This document shows, piece after piece, positions 45,113-53,100 of a DNA stretch of 64,000 bases. The first letter of the stretch is position 1. Every line of letters starts with the position of its first letter. A program made the position numbers and the translations under genes. A model generated the notes under the pieces. The model saw only the letters and a program-made list of their open reading frames with translations, had not been told where the DNA came from and did not search any database. The stretch spans positions 30,216 through 94,215 of the forward strand of contig NZ_AUCY01000018.1 of the NCBI RefSeq assembly GCF_000430005.1, given 5' to 3'. Source of the stretch: Desulfovibrio cuneatus DSM 11391 (GTDB lineage Bacteria > Desulfobacterota > Desulfovibrionia > Desulfovibrionales > Desulfovibrionaceae).

Positions 45113-46297
45113 ATGAAAATGCTTTCTGATGCCACTGAAAAGAGTATTGCTGGTGGTTCCATGATTCGCCAGATGTTTGAGCAGGGTATTATGCTAAAAA
45201 AGCAGCATGGCGAAGAGGCTGTGTGCGATTTTAGCCTTGGCAACCCAGACCTGGCACCGCCAGCGGCAGTGACGCAGGGCTTGCGGGCTTTTGCGGAAAC
45301 CTTGGGCAAGCCTTTTGCTTTGGGGTATATGCCCAATGGCGGCTATCCCTTCGCGCGTGAAGCGCTGGCAAAGCACCTGAGTATAGAGCAAGGCACCCCC
45401 ATTGCCACAGAAAATGTCATGCTTTCCTGCGGGGCTGCCGGGGCGCTCAACGTCTTTTTTCATGCCGTGCTGAACCCTGGGGATGAGGTGCTGGTAATGG
45501 CCCCCTACTTTGCGGAGTATGGCCCTTACGTTGCCAACCATGGCGGGGTATTACGCCCTGTGCCCACCATGCCGGAAACCTTTGCCCTGAACCTGCCCGC
45601 CGTTGAAGCAGCCATCACCCCGCGTACCAGGGCGGTTATTATCAATTCGCCCAACAACCCCACGGGTGCCGTGTATACGCGGGAAGAACTGCAAGGGCTG
45701 GTCGCCATTCTGGACGCGGCTTCACAAAAGCATGGCCGCCCTGTGTACCTTATTGCAGACGAACCCTACCGCTTTTTGGCCTTTGATGGGGTGGAAGTGC
45801 CCAGCCTGCTGCCCATGTACCGCTTTGCCGTGCTGGTGAGTTCGTTTTCCAAGAATTTGTCTATGCCGGGGGAACGTGTGGGCTACATTGTGCTTTCTGC
45901 CCTTATGGAAGAAAGTGCCACCCTCATGGCAGGGCTTGTGCAGCTCAACCGTACCCTTGGCTTTGTAAACCCCCCTGCCATTGGCCAGCACCTGATGCTG
46001 GCAGCTCTCGGTTCCCAGGTGGACGCCAGTGTGTATGATGCACGGCGCAAAGCCATGGCTGAGGTGTTGCAAGACGCAGGGTATGAATTCCAAATGCCGC
46101 GCGGGGCGTTTTACTTTTTCCCCAAGGCGCCAGGGGGCGACGACGTGGCCTTTGTCAAGCGCCTGGCAAAAGAGCTGGTACTGGCTGTTCCGGGTTCCGG
46201 CTTTGGCGGGCCGGGGCACTTCCGCCTGGCATTTTGTGTGGACAAAGAAGTTATTTTACGGGCAGCACCGGGCTTCAAGCGCGCATTGAAAAGCTAG
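45113..46297 (+). CDS. PLP-dependent aminotransferase (class I, aspartate aminotransferase-like)
   Basis: A 394-residue fold-type I aminotransferase. NSPNNPTGAVYTREEL, DEPYRFLAF and the PLP lysine in SSFSKNLSMPGERVGY are visible. Desulfovibrio homologues are usually called aspartate aminotransferase, but specificity cannot be read. The start at 45113 is preceded by GGGAG at 7 nt. The TAG stop runs into a partial repeat B. Confidence 0.88.
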   Translation: MKMLSDATEKSIAGGSMIRQMFEQGIMLKKQHGEEAVCDFSLGNPDLAPPAAVTQGLRAFAETLGKPFALGYMPNGGYPFAREALAKHLSIEQGTPIATENVMLSCGAAGALNVFFHAVLNPGDEVLVMAPYFAEYGPYVANHGGVLRPVPTMPETFALNLPAVEAAITPRTRAVIINSPNNPTGAVYTREELQGLVAILDAASQKHGRPVYLIADEPYRFLAFDGVEVPSLLPMYRFAVLVSSFSKNLSMPGERVGYIVLSALMEESATLMAGLVQLNRTLGFVNPPAIGQHLMLAALGSQVDASVYDARRKAMAEVLQDAGYEFQMPRGAFYFFPKAPGGDDVAFVKRLAKELVLAVPGSGFGGPGHFRLAFCVDKEVILRAAPGFKRALKS

Positions 46298-46330
46298 GAA
46301 GCACTGTCTCTTTCCGTTTGGCAGCGTTTC
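46298..46330. repeat. Partial repeat B (B11), proximal arm only
   Basis: GGAAGCACTGTCTCTTTCCG and TTTGGCAGCGTTTCC follow the aminotransferase TAG, then the sequence departs from the family. Confidence 0.65.
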
Positions 46331-46532
46331 CTCATTCCGCTCCCTCGGTGGGGAAGATGCCGAAGCCCCTTTTGATCGCTTCATGCCGTCGGCGTTAGGG
46401 AAGAACCGTAGGGAAGCAGTAAAAAGCCTGCTTTCCGTAGTAAGTACTCAAGACAAAAGAAGCACCTTACATAAAGAATAGTGCATTGCCTGTTTTGCAA
46501 AAATGCGTTACTTGATAACGCTGGAGGACGCC

Positions 46533-47075
46533 ATGGGAAAAGACCGTTGCCTTATGACAGCCCAGGAAATGGATGAAGCGCTGAACCGCCTTGCGGCTGC
46601 CATTATTGAACGCCATGGCAACTGCGAAAAGTTGGCCCTGGTGGGCATTCAGCGCCGGGGTGTTGCTATTGCCGCCCGCCTTGGCAAGCGCCTGAAAACC
46701 GTGCTTGGCCGCAGCTTGCCCCATGGTACTTTGGATATTGCCTTGTACCGTGATGACTGGAGAACCTCTGTAAAGCAGCCGGAAGTGTTGCAAACAGATA
46801 TTTCTTTTTCTGTGGATGGCGCGGTGCTGGTGCTGGTGGACGACGTGCTGTACACGGGCCGTACCATTCGCGCTGCTCTTGAAGCCTTGGCAGACTTTGG
46901 CCGGCCCAGCCGGGTGGAGCTTTTGGTGCTGGTGGACAGAGGCCACAGGGAACTACCCATTCATGCGGATTATGTGGGGCTTACCGTGCCCACCCTGCGC
47001 AGCGACAGGGTGCATGTGCGTATGCAAGAGAATGACGGGCACGACGAAGTGTTCCTGGCCGCAGCCCCGGAATAA
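46533..47075 (+). CDS. pyrR: PyrR-like uracil phosphoribosyltransferase / pyr regulator
   Basis: A 180-residue type I phosphoribosyltransferase with the PRPP loop VLVDDVLYTGRTIRAAL near residue 96, as in PyrR. In Gram-positives PyrR binds pyr mRNA; no pyr operon is adjacent, so here it may act mainly as an enzyme or in trans. GGAGGA lies 5 nt before ATG 46533, which decides the start over the upstream ATG 46503. Confidence 0.9.
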   Translation: MGKDRCLMTAQEMDEALNRLAAAIIERHGNCEKLALVGIQRRGVAIAARLGKRLKTVLGRSLPHGTLDIALYRDDWRTSVKQPEVLQTDISFSVDGAVLVLVDDVLYTGRTIRAALEALADFGRPSRVELLVLVDRGHRELPIHADYVGLTVPTLRSDRVHVRMQENDGHDEVFLAAAPE

Positions 47076-47130
47076 TATTTACATTAATACGGGTTTATTA
47101 TGTAGTGGGTTTGGCGCCTTCCCTTACTAA

Positions 47131-47283
47131 AGGGTACCTCTAAAAATTGTCGTCCTGGCAATTTTTAGAGAAGACTTGCCGAAATGAATTCGGCTTCGTC
47201 TTTCATTTTCAATACCTTGCAAGCATTGAAAATGGCGGCGCGTCCTGCGCCACACGGGAACCTCCAGTTTTTAGAGGTTCCCT
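47131..47283. other. Multi-hairpin element with alternative pairings
   Basis: Outer arms AGGGTACCTCTAAAAATTG (47131-47149) and TTTTTAGAGGTTCCCT (47268-47283) pair (15 of 16), but the left arm can also pair with CAATTTTTAGAGA at 47158-47170. Inside lie GCCGAAATGAATTCGGC (47178-47194) and TTTCATTTTCAAT / ATTGAAAATGG (47201-47234). It fills the pyrR-ndk gap. Confidence 0.65.
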
Positions 47284-47366
47284 AAAAGGACAAGGCGCAA
47301 AGCCTGCTTTTTGCCTACCCTGCTTCCTGGTCTTTTACCCCCCCCGTTTATTCAAAGGAGCTTCCC

Positions 47367-47789
47367 ATGCGCCAGCGCACGTTGTGTTTAATTAAACCAG
47401 ATGCCGTAAACCGCAATCTTGTGGGGGCTGTGCTGCAAGCTATTGAAGCAGAAGGCCTGCACGTGTGCGCCCTGCGTATGATTCACTTTACCAAGGCGCA
47501 GGCCGAAGGGTTTTATGCGGTTCACCGTGAACGCCCTTTTTTTGACAGCCTGGCAACCTATATGTGTTCCGGCCCGTTGGTAGCTTGTGTGTTGGAAGGG
47601 GAAAACGCCGTGGCCCGCTACCGTACCCTTATGGGGGCCACCAACCCGGCAGATGCGGCGGAAGGAACCTTGCGTAAGCGTTTTGCCCAAAGCCTTGAGC
47701 ACAATTCTGTGCATGGATCAGATTCTCCGGAATCTGCTGCTGGTGAAATCGCCTATCTTTTTAGTACGTGCGATATTGTAAGCCGTTAG
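47367..47789 (+). CDS. ndk: Nucleoside diphosphate kinase
   Basis: Transfers phosphate from ATP to nucleoside diphosphates through a phospho-His. The 140-residue protein has [10 protein letters not shown] at the N-terminus and the active-site [12 protein letters not shown] near residue 113. AAAGGAG precedes the ATG. proC starts 9 nt after the stop. Confidence 0.97.
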   Translation: MRQRTLCLIKPDAVNRNLVGAVLQAIEAEGLHVCALRMIHFTKAQAEGFYAVHRERPFFDSLATYMCSGPLVACVLEGENAVARYRTLMGATNPADAAEGTLRKRFAQSLEHNSVHGSDSPESAAGEIAYLFSTCDIVSR

Positions 47790-47798
47790 GGAGGCAAC

Positions 47799-48647
47799 AT
47801 GACAACTACTACTGAAGTGACAAATACAGCCAATGCAGCCCTGCCATTGGGGCTTATTGGGTGCGGGAACATGGGGTCTGCCCTTGCCCGTGGTATTTTA
47901 AACAACGCTACTCTTTCCAAACATTTCCCGTTACTTGTGTATGATAGAAACCCGGAAAAAATGGCGGCCCTGCAAGAACTGGGGGCTGCGCCCTGCTTTT
48001 CCATGCAGGAAGTGGCGGAAAAAAGCCAGTATATGATTCTGGCCGTAAAGCCTGCTCAAATGTTTGGGGTACTGCAAACCATTAAAGCCTATGTGACGAT
48101 GGAACATGTGGCTATTTCCCTTGCCGTGGGGGTTACTATAGCTGCCCTGGACAGAGGCGTGGAACGCGCCTGCGCCGTGGTGCGGCTAATGCCCAACACC
48201 CTGGTGGCTGCTGGGCATGGGCATTTTGGCTTGTGCCTGGACGACCCGGATTTGCAGGATAAGCAGAAAAAAATTGTGCGTTACCTGTTTGCCTACCTTG
48301 GTGAAGTGGTGGAACTGCCTGAAAACAAGATGAATGCCTATGGTGCCCTGGCCGGGTGTGGCCCTGCTTATATGTATTACATGGCAGAAGGCCTGGTGGA
48401 TGCCGGGGTAAACATGGGCCTTTCACGCGCTGCGGCCCGCGGTATTGTGCTTTCCCTTATGGAAGGCAGTGCCCTGCTTGCCAAGCAAACGGGACAGCAC
48501 ATCAGTATTCTGCGGGAAGAAGTCACTTCCCCCGGTGGCACCACCATTGCTGCTACCACCAGCTTTGATACTGCTGGCGTGCGCGGGCAACTTATTCAAG
48601 GGGTGCTTGCAGCGTTTGAAAAGGGCAAGGAGTTTGAACAGAATTAA
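47799..48647 (+). CDS. proC: Pyrroline-5-carboxylate reductase
   Basis: NAD(P)H-dependent last step of proline synthesis. The 282-residue protein has the Rossmann motif LGLIGCGNMGSALARG near residue 17, the AVKPAQM segment and the C-terminal signature ILREEVTSPGGTTIAATTSFD. GGGAGG lies 5 nt before the ATG. Follows ndk by 9 nt, so likely one transcript. Confidence 0.96.
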   Translation: MTTTTEVTNTANAALPLGLIGCGNMGSALARGILNNATLSKHFPLLVYDRNPEKMAALQELGAAPCFSMQEVAEKSQYMILAVKPAQMFGVLQTIKAYVTMEHVAISLAVGVTIAALDRGVERACAVVRLMPNTLVAAGHGHFGLCLDDPDLQDKQKKIVRYLFAYLGEVVELPENKMNAYGALAGCGPAYMYYMAEGLVDAGVNMGLSRAAARGIVLSLMEGSALLAKQTGQHISILREEVTSPGGTTIAATTSFDTAGVRGQLIQGVLAAFEKGKEFEQN

Positions 48648-48679
48648 GGTTGCTTGCAAGCAAAGCAGGACATTATAAA

Positions 48680-48718
48680 AACGCCATGAAATATAACCTC
48701 TATTTCATGGCGTTCCTT
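48680..48718 (+). terminator. Intrinsic terminator after proC
   Basis: AACGCCATGAAATA (48680-48693) pairs perfectly with TATTTCATGGCGTT (48701-48714), followed by CCTTTG. Confidence 0.8.
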
Positions 48719-48841
48719 TGTAATACAAAACAAGAGGCTCGAGCTGTCGTTGGCGGGTATAGTCAAAAAATACCCTGAGTATTGCGAGGTGCTTTTTCGT
48801 TAATGCGGCACAACCAGCAACACCACTTATATAGGTACGAA

Positions 48842-49402
48842 TTACGCAGGCTTTTGGTTTGTGGGGCACGCCAGCATATAGTAGTCATTGTTGTTGAACT
48901 GAAAAGTGCACACGGTATCCATTGTTACTTTTTTGGTATGAGCTGCATACGACCGAGGATTGATTTTGTTGATAAAGGTAATCATAATCGGGTAGCGATG
49001 CACCATGCTTGCAAGTGACGCATAAAAAATTGCATCAAACACACCAGTGCTACGGTATAATTTGTCAACACAAATTGGGCCGTATTGGTACGAGTTTTCT
49101 ACGCTAAGTGCCTGCCCATTAAAAGAATGTTCAGGAAGTTTTTGTATCATATGAATAAATAATGGCCATGCAGACCAAAATTGCCATGAGGCTGCCATGG
49201 CGTAGGCAATAACGGTATCCCCATCCTTCGCAATGGTTATGCCACGTTCCTGTTCTATAAGCGCTTGAAGCTGTTCCTGGGTAAAGTTTGTTGTCACAAA
49301 ACCGTCAGGCTTGTCCTCAGGGCTAATTGAGGTTACGTGATACCTTTTATGTAATGCGAGTATTCCTTCGAGATCATTCATTCCTGCTATTTTAATTTCC
49401 AT
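48842..49402 (-). CDS. GNAT-fold acetyltransferase-like protein
   Basis: A 186-residue protein resembling GNAT N-acetyltransferases: N-terminal MEIKIAGMNDLEGILALHKRYHV, a middle strand with GDTVIAYAMAA, YQYGPICVDKLYRSTGVFDAIF where the acetyl-CoA loop is expected, though the classic R/Q-x-x-G-x-G/A is replaced by RSTGVF. It is more AT-rich than its neighbours, which may indicate transfer. AGGGA lies 5 nt before ATG 49402. A 30-residue frame ends 33 nt upstream. Confidence 0.68.
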   Translation of the reverse strand: MEIKIAGMNDLEGILALHKRYHVTSISPEDKPDGFVTTNFTQEQLQALIEQERGITIAKDGDTVIAYAMAASWQFWSAWPLFIHMIQKLPEHSFNGQALSVENSYQYGPICVDKLYRSTGVFDAIFYASLASMVHRYPIMITFINKINPRSYAAHTKKVTMDTVCTFQFNNNDYYMLACPTNQKPA

Positions 49403-49435
49403 TGTGTCCCTCGCTGCGATAAGGTGAAGTAACAA

Positions 49436-49528
49436 TCATTGTGCATAAAAAACGGGCTCTTGCGCGGTGTAGCAAGGCTTACCCCAACTTTCCTGTGTGG
49501 TTATAGCCTGAACGGAATTGAATGTCAT
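49436..49528 (-). CDS. Possible 30-residue peptide gene upstream of the GNAT gene
   Basis: Small frame starting MTFNSVQAITTQESW and ending PVFYAQ, preceded by a strong AGGAGG (49552-49547 region) about 10 nt from the ATG. It stands alone between a GC-rich hairpin (49562-49598) and the GNAT gene on the same strand. No family is recognised; it could be a leader or substrate peptide of the acetyltransferase. Confidence 0.45.
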   Translation of the reverse strand: MTFNSVQAITTQESWGKPCYTAQEPVFYAQ

Positions 49529-49561
49529 TTGCTTAGTACCTCCTAAAGGGCTTGCTGTATA

Positions 49562-49600
49562 AACACCCCCCCCGGCATAGTAGTATGCCGGGGGGGTTGT
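49562..49600. terminator. GC-rich hairpin, terminator-like
   Basis: CCCCCCCGGCATA and TATGCCGGGGGGG pair perfectly around a 3-4 nt loop. A T run is weak on either side. It may end the sulfatase transcript, or protect the RNA of the small peptide gene that follows on the minus strand. Confidence 0.5.
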
Positions 49601-49619
49601 TGGTATTTCTAGCTTTCTA

Positions 49620-49778
49620 TTGGGGGACCCTGTCCCCCAACCCCCTGCAAGGGGCGTGACGCCCCTTGACCCCCATTTGCGTTTTCTGTTTCGCCTTGCG
49701 AAGCAGAGAACGTTTATGTGGGGTTCCAAGGGCAGCCTGCCCTTGGCGGAGGGGCTTGGGGAGGCAGAGCCTCCCCAA
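49620..49778. repeat. Multi-hairpin repeat C, copy C6
   Basis: GGGGGACCCTGTCCCCC, GGGGCGTGACGCCCC, central stem CGTTTTCTGTTTCGC / GCGAAGCAGAGAACG, CCAAGGGCAGCCTGCCCTTGG and GGGGAGGCAGAGCCTCCCC. It is nearly the reverse complement of C4 and lies just after the sulfatase stop. Confidence 0.85.
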
Positions 49779-49795
49779 TAGCATGCAAAATAGCC

Positions 49796-51310
49796 TTAGG
49801 AAGTACGCAGTTCGCCAATGCGAAGCTTCAAGCGCTGCAACAGTTCTTCTGCCACTTCAGGTTTTTGGGTAATAATGTTGTTGAGCTGAAAGGGGTCCTT
49901 CTTTCTGTCGAACAACTGGTCGTTTTCCGGCACAATCACTTTTGCCCCGGCGGTGCAGCTCCACATTTCTTCGCTGTCATTCATGTCGCCCTTAAGGATG
50001 GGGCTATCCTTAAAGTCATTGATAAGCCAGTGTACGAAGGTGTAGTCTTCTGTAATCAACGACCAGGACTTACCAAAATACCCGGCAATGGCGTGGTCAC
50101 GAATGGTCTCTTTTTCGCCATTGATGAGGGGGAGCAGACTTTCCCCATGAATGTCGGACCAGTCGTACACAGGGAAGCCGTGGCCGGAGTCAGGACGCTC
50201 TGTGCTGTCCAGAATGCCAAGGGCGTCCAGAATGGTGGGCATGATGTCTGCGTTTTGCACAAACCCTGTAATACGCTGGTTGGGCTTTGTGCCGGGCATG
50301 TGCACAATAAGCGGCACGTGTACCAGTTCTTCATAAGGCCAGGGGCGGCACTTGCGCATAATGCCATGGCCATGTTCCCCGTTGCCCATGGGCTGGCCGT
50401 GGTCGGAAGTAACAATGATGAGGGTTTCATCCATCAGGCCTTCCGCTTCCAGTGTATCCAGCAGGTTACCGACCCATTTGTCGGCAACGGTAATTTTTTC
50501 CATGCACAGGGCGCGCACATGTTCTGCTTCGCGCTCTGTTACGCGGCCTTCAAGGGGGGTCCAGGGGGTAAGCACCAGGGGGTTGCCCTTGTAGTCCGGG
50601 TCGTAGGGGCAGGGTTCGTTAGCCCACACTGATGGTGGGTCCCAGGGCTCATGCGGGTCAAAGGAATCAACCCACAGCATAAACGGGCGGGTTTTGTCGC
50701 GCACGTCGGTAATCCAGCGGCGGGCAGAAGTTGTAACCTTGGCCACATAGCTGTCTGCGTCGGTGCGGCGGTTCTGGAACTGGCGCAGGAACAGGTCAAG
50801 CTCTGTAATCAGGGCTTGGCTGTCTTGGTCAATCATTTCGCCTTGTTCATTGAACACCATGGTGGGAGAGGTGTAGTCTTCTGCCTTGAAGGCAGGGTCC
50901 AAAGGCACGTCGGAAAAGGAGGTGTGGTCAAGTTCATGCCCAGGCATAAACTGCACATAGTCGAACCCGCGGGAATAGCCAAATTTGGGCAGGCGCATGG
51001 GGGGTGTGTCATACACAAGGGCAGTTTGCCATTTGCGTCCCCACAAAATGTCTGCCAGGGTGGTGTCGTCGTGTTCCAGGGGCTTCCAGCCGCCGTAAGG
51101 CAGGGTGAAGCGCCCGGTCATAAGGCAGCGGCGCACAGGCACAGTGGGCAGGCCTTCGCTGTATGCGTTTTCAAACAGGGTGCTTCTGCGGGCCAGGCGG
51201 TCTAGGTTGGGGGTTTTCACTACCTTACTGCCGTAGCAGCCAAGATAGTTGAAGGGGAGCGTGTCCAGCATGATGAAGACAGCATTTTTCACATACTTTT
51301 TTTGCGACAT
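49796..51310 (-). CDS. Sulfatase-fold hydrolase with Thr at the nucleophile position
   Basis: A 504-residue cytoplasmic-looking protein of the sulfatase/alkaline phosphatase superfamily. The metal-binding start FIMLDTLPFNYLGCYG, VTSDHGQPMGNGEHGHG and the C-terminal region fit. In the signature C/S-x-P-S-R-x3-x-T-G this protein reads TVPVRRCLMTG: Thr56 replaces the Cys or Ser that would be turned into formylglycine. It is therefore unlikely to be a standard sulfatase and may be a phospho- or phosphonate hydrolase or transferase. GGAG precedes ATG 51310. Confidence 0.8.
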   Translation of the reverse strand: MSQKKYVKNAVFIMLDTLPFNYLGCYGSKVVKTPNLDRLARRSTLFENAYSEGLPTVPVRRCLMTGRFTLPYGGWKPLEHDDTTLADILWGRKWQTALVYDTPPMRLPKFGYSRGFDYVQFMPGHELDHTSFSDVPLDPAFKAEDYTSPTMVFNEQGEMIDQDSQALITELDLFLRQFQNRRTDADSYVAKVTTSARRWITDVRDKTRPFMLWVDSFDPHEPWDPPSVWANEPCPYDPDYKGNPLVLTPWTPLEGRVTEREAEHVRALCMEKITVADKWVGNLLDTLEAEGLMDETLIIVTSDHGQPMGNGEHGHGIMRKCRPWPYEELVHVPLIVHMPGTKPNQRITGFVQNADIMPTILDALGILDSTERPDSGHGFPVYDWSDIHGESLLPLINGEKETIRDHAIAGYFGKSWSLITEDYTFVHWLINDFKDSPILKGDMNDSEEMWSCTAGAKVIVPENDQLFDRKKDPFQLNNIITQKPEVAEELLQRLKLRIGELRTS

Positions 51311-51358
51311 GGCAAACTCCTGTGGGTTAGGGCTTTGTACCTTTGAGGAACCACTCAT

Positions 51359-51613
51359 TTACTGTATTTGCACCACCGGGAAGGGGGCATTATTGTGCCC
51401 CACATAAGCCAGCAAGACCTTGCTTCCTTGCTGGGCATTTACCGTGGTTCCCTGCACAAGGCGTTTGCCCGCCTGCGTGAGGTATTCTGGAATCGTATTC
51501 CCGGCACGAACTAATTCTGTTGGACGCGCAGCGGCTGCATTGCTATGCCGAAATTGATGAAGGCGTGTGCTAGATATGCGCTGCTCTATTCCGTTTGGCT
51601 GGGTTGTGCTCAT
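51359..51613 (-). CDS. Doubtful 84-residue frame partly made of repeat B
   Basis: The frame begins within a repeat B fragment (the first 15 or so codons read through the arm AACCCAGCCAAACGGAATAG). The later part (PEYLTQAGKRLVQGTTVNAQ and on) has codon use similar to real genes, so it may be the tail of a broken gene. It ends TAAATG just at the edge of the sulfatase leader. Confidence 0.3.
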   Translation of the reverse strand: MSTTQPNGIEQRISSTRLHQFRHSNAAAARPTELVRAGNTIPEYLTQAGKRLVQGTTVNAQQGSKVLLAYVGHNNAPFPVVQIQ

Positions 51614-51641
51614 TTTTTAAGGCGGGGCATGACCAAAGAGT

Positions 51642-51668
51642 GGCCGAGGTCCGTTTTGGGCCTCGGCC
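51642..51668 (-). terminator. Hairpin after the first HD-GYP gene
   Basis: GGCCGAGG (51642-51649) pairs with CCTCGGCC (51661-51668), 4 nt beyond the HD-GYP stop. The U run is missing on the minus strand, so strength is doubtful. Confidence 0.45.
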
Positions 51669-51672
51669 TTTG

Positions 51673-52848
51673 CTACTCCGTTACACTTGCCAGCACGCTC
51701 AGTACGTCCACATTTTTTTCTTCCGCCGTATAGGCCGTGACAATGCGTGCTTCCCCCTGCCGGGTCAAATCGCGCATTTCTCGTATGGTTTTTCCTAGCT
51801 GGCTCTGCACCACCATCACTTTGGGCGCTGTGGAGTTTTCGGAAACGTCTGTAACCACCGCCAGGGTGCCGTCTTCCAGTTCCACCACGCTGCCTACCGG
51901 GTACACCCCCAGCATTTGAATAAATTCCGCCAGCATACTTTCTGCCCAGGCTTTGTTGCGCATTTGAAACATAATGCCCAGCGCCGTGTTCTGGGGAATG
52001 GAGCTTTTGTAGGGGCGCTGGCTGGTAAGGGCGTCGTATACGTCGGCCATGCCCACCACAGTGCCAATGTGGCTAATGGCCGCCCCTGCCAGATTGCCGG
52101 GGTAGCCTGTGCCATCAAACTTTTCGTGGTGTTCCAGGGTGCCGCGCAGCACGTCTTCCTGCACTTGCGGCACACGCATCAGTTCCCGGTAACCCAGGGT
52201 GGGGTGTTCCTGCATTACCTTGAATTCTGTGGTACTTAACTTGCGCGGGGCGTTAAGTATCTGCTTTGGCACAAGCGCTTTGCCCAGGTCGTGAAAGAGC
52301 CCGGCGTACCCGGTGGTAAACACCTTCATGGTGTCGTGGTGCAGGGAGCGGGCCAGGGAAATGGAAAGAATGGCCACGTTAACGCAATGTTTGTATGTGT
52401 ATGCGTCTGTCTGGTGCAGGCGAGAAAGGGAAAGCAGTGCCCCTGGGTTGCGCTGGGTGCTGGCAAGTAATCCTTCTACGAAAGGTTCTGCCTCATCATA
52501 ATTGAAGCGACCCTTGGCCGAATCAGACATAAACTTTTGGGCATACACCGTGCATTTGGCGTGCAGGGCTTGCGCCTTGGGCAGTTCTTCTGCCAGGGCA
52601 ACAGTGGGGCCCTGGTAGCCTGGGGGCGGAAAAGGCTGCGTGGGCTGGGCTGGGGCGCACTGCTCCGGTGGGTCTGGCAAGTACACAAAGGCTTCTGTGT
52701 AGCCAAGCTCACGGATGTTGTGAATTTGCTCCTGGGAGGTAATGTCCAGGTCTTCCCCAAAGGTGTTGGGTTGAATTTGCCAGCCAAGACCACGCCCGAT
52801 AATGCGCATGCCAACAGCAAGTTCCTCTATGCTCATCTTTTGTATCAT
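51673..52848 (-). CDS. HD-GYP domain protein (c-di-GMP phosphodiesterase), copy 1
   Basis: A 391-residue cytoplasmic protein: N-terminal DUF3391 region (residues 1-135, MRIIGRGLGWQIQPNTFGED) and HD-GYP domain with HDLGKALVP near residue 200 and HHEKFDGTGYPGNL near residue 260. Predicted to hydrolyse cyclic di-GMP and control motility or biofilm. It is clearly a paralogue of the next gene upstream. The start at 52848 (MIQKMSIEEL) is chosen to match MIRKLAINEL of that paralogue; the ribosome site is weak. Confidence 0.9.
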   Translation of the reverse strand: MIQKMSIEELAVGMRIIGRGLGWQIQPNTFGEDLDITSQEQIHNIRELGYTEAFVYLPDPPEQCAPAQPTQPFPPPGYQGPTVALAEELPKAQALHAKCTVYAQKFMSDSAKGRFNYDEAEPFVEGLLASTQRNPGALLSLSRLHQTDAYTYKHCVNVAILSISLARSLHHDTMKVFTTGYAGLFHDLGKALVPKQILNAPRKLSTTEFKVMQEHPTLGYRELMRVPQVQEDVLRGTLEHHEKFDGTGYPGNLAGAAISHIGTVVGMADVYDALTSQRPYKSSIPQNTALGIMFQMRNKAWAESMLAEFIQMLGVYPVGSVVELEDGTLAVVTDVSENSTAPKVMVVQSQLGKTIREMRDLTRQGEARIVTAYTAEEKNVDVLSVLASVTE

Positions 52849-53100
52849 ATGAAAAGATACCACCCGAAAAGTGGGAAGGTGGAGGGACAATGTGGAAAAG
52901 GAAACAAAAATGCCCTACATACCTTATAACCAGACTTTTGTGTTGTAGCAAGGCCTGGAAAAAAAGAGTCGTATTTTGTTGTCCTGGAAGATGTAGCACA
53001 AGAAGTATTCGTATAACGAAGTGCTGCGTTCACAGGCTGGGCGGATGAGACTGAACAGCGCTGTGCATGGAGTAACACTGCGTTGTTCTGAGGAAGAGAG

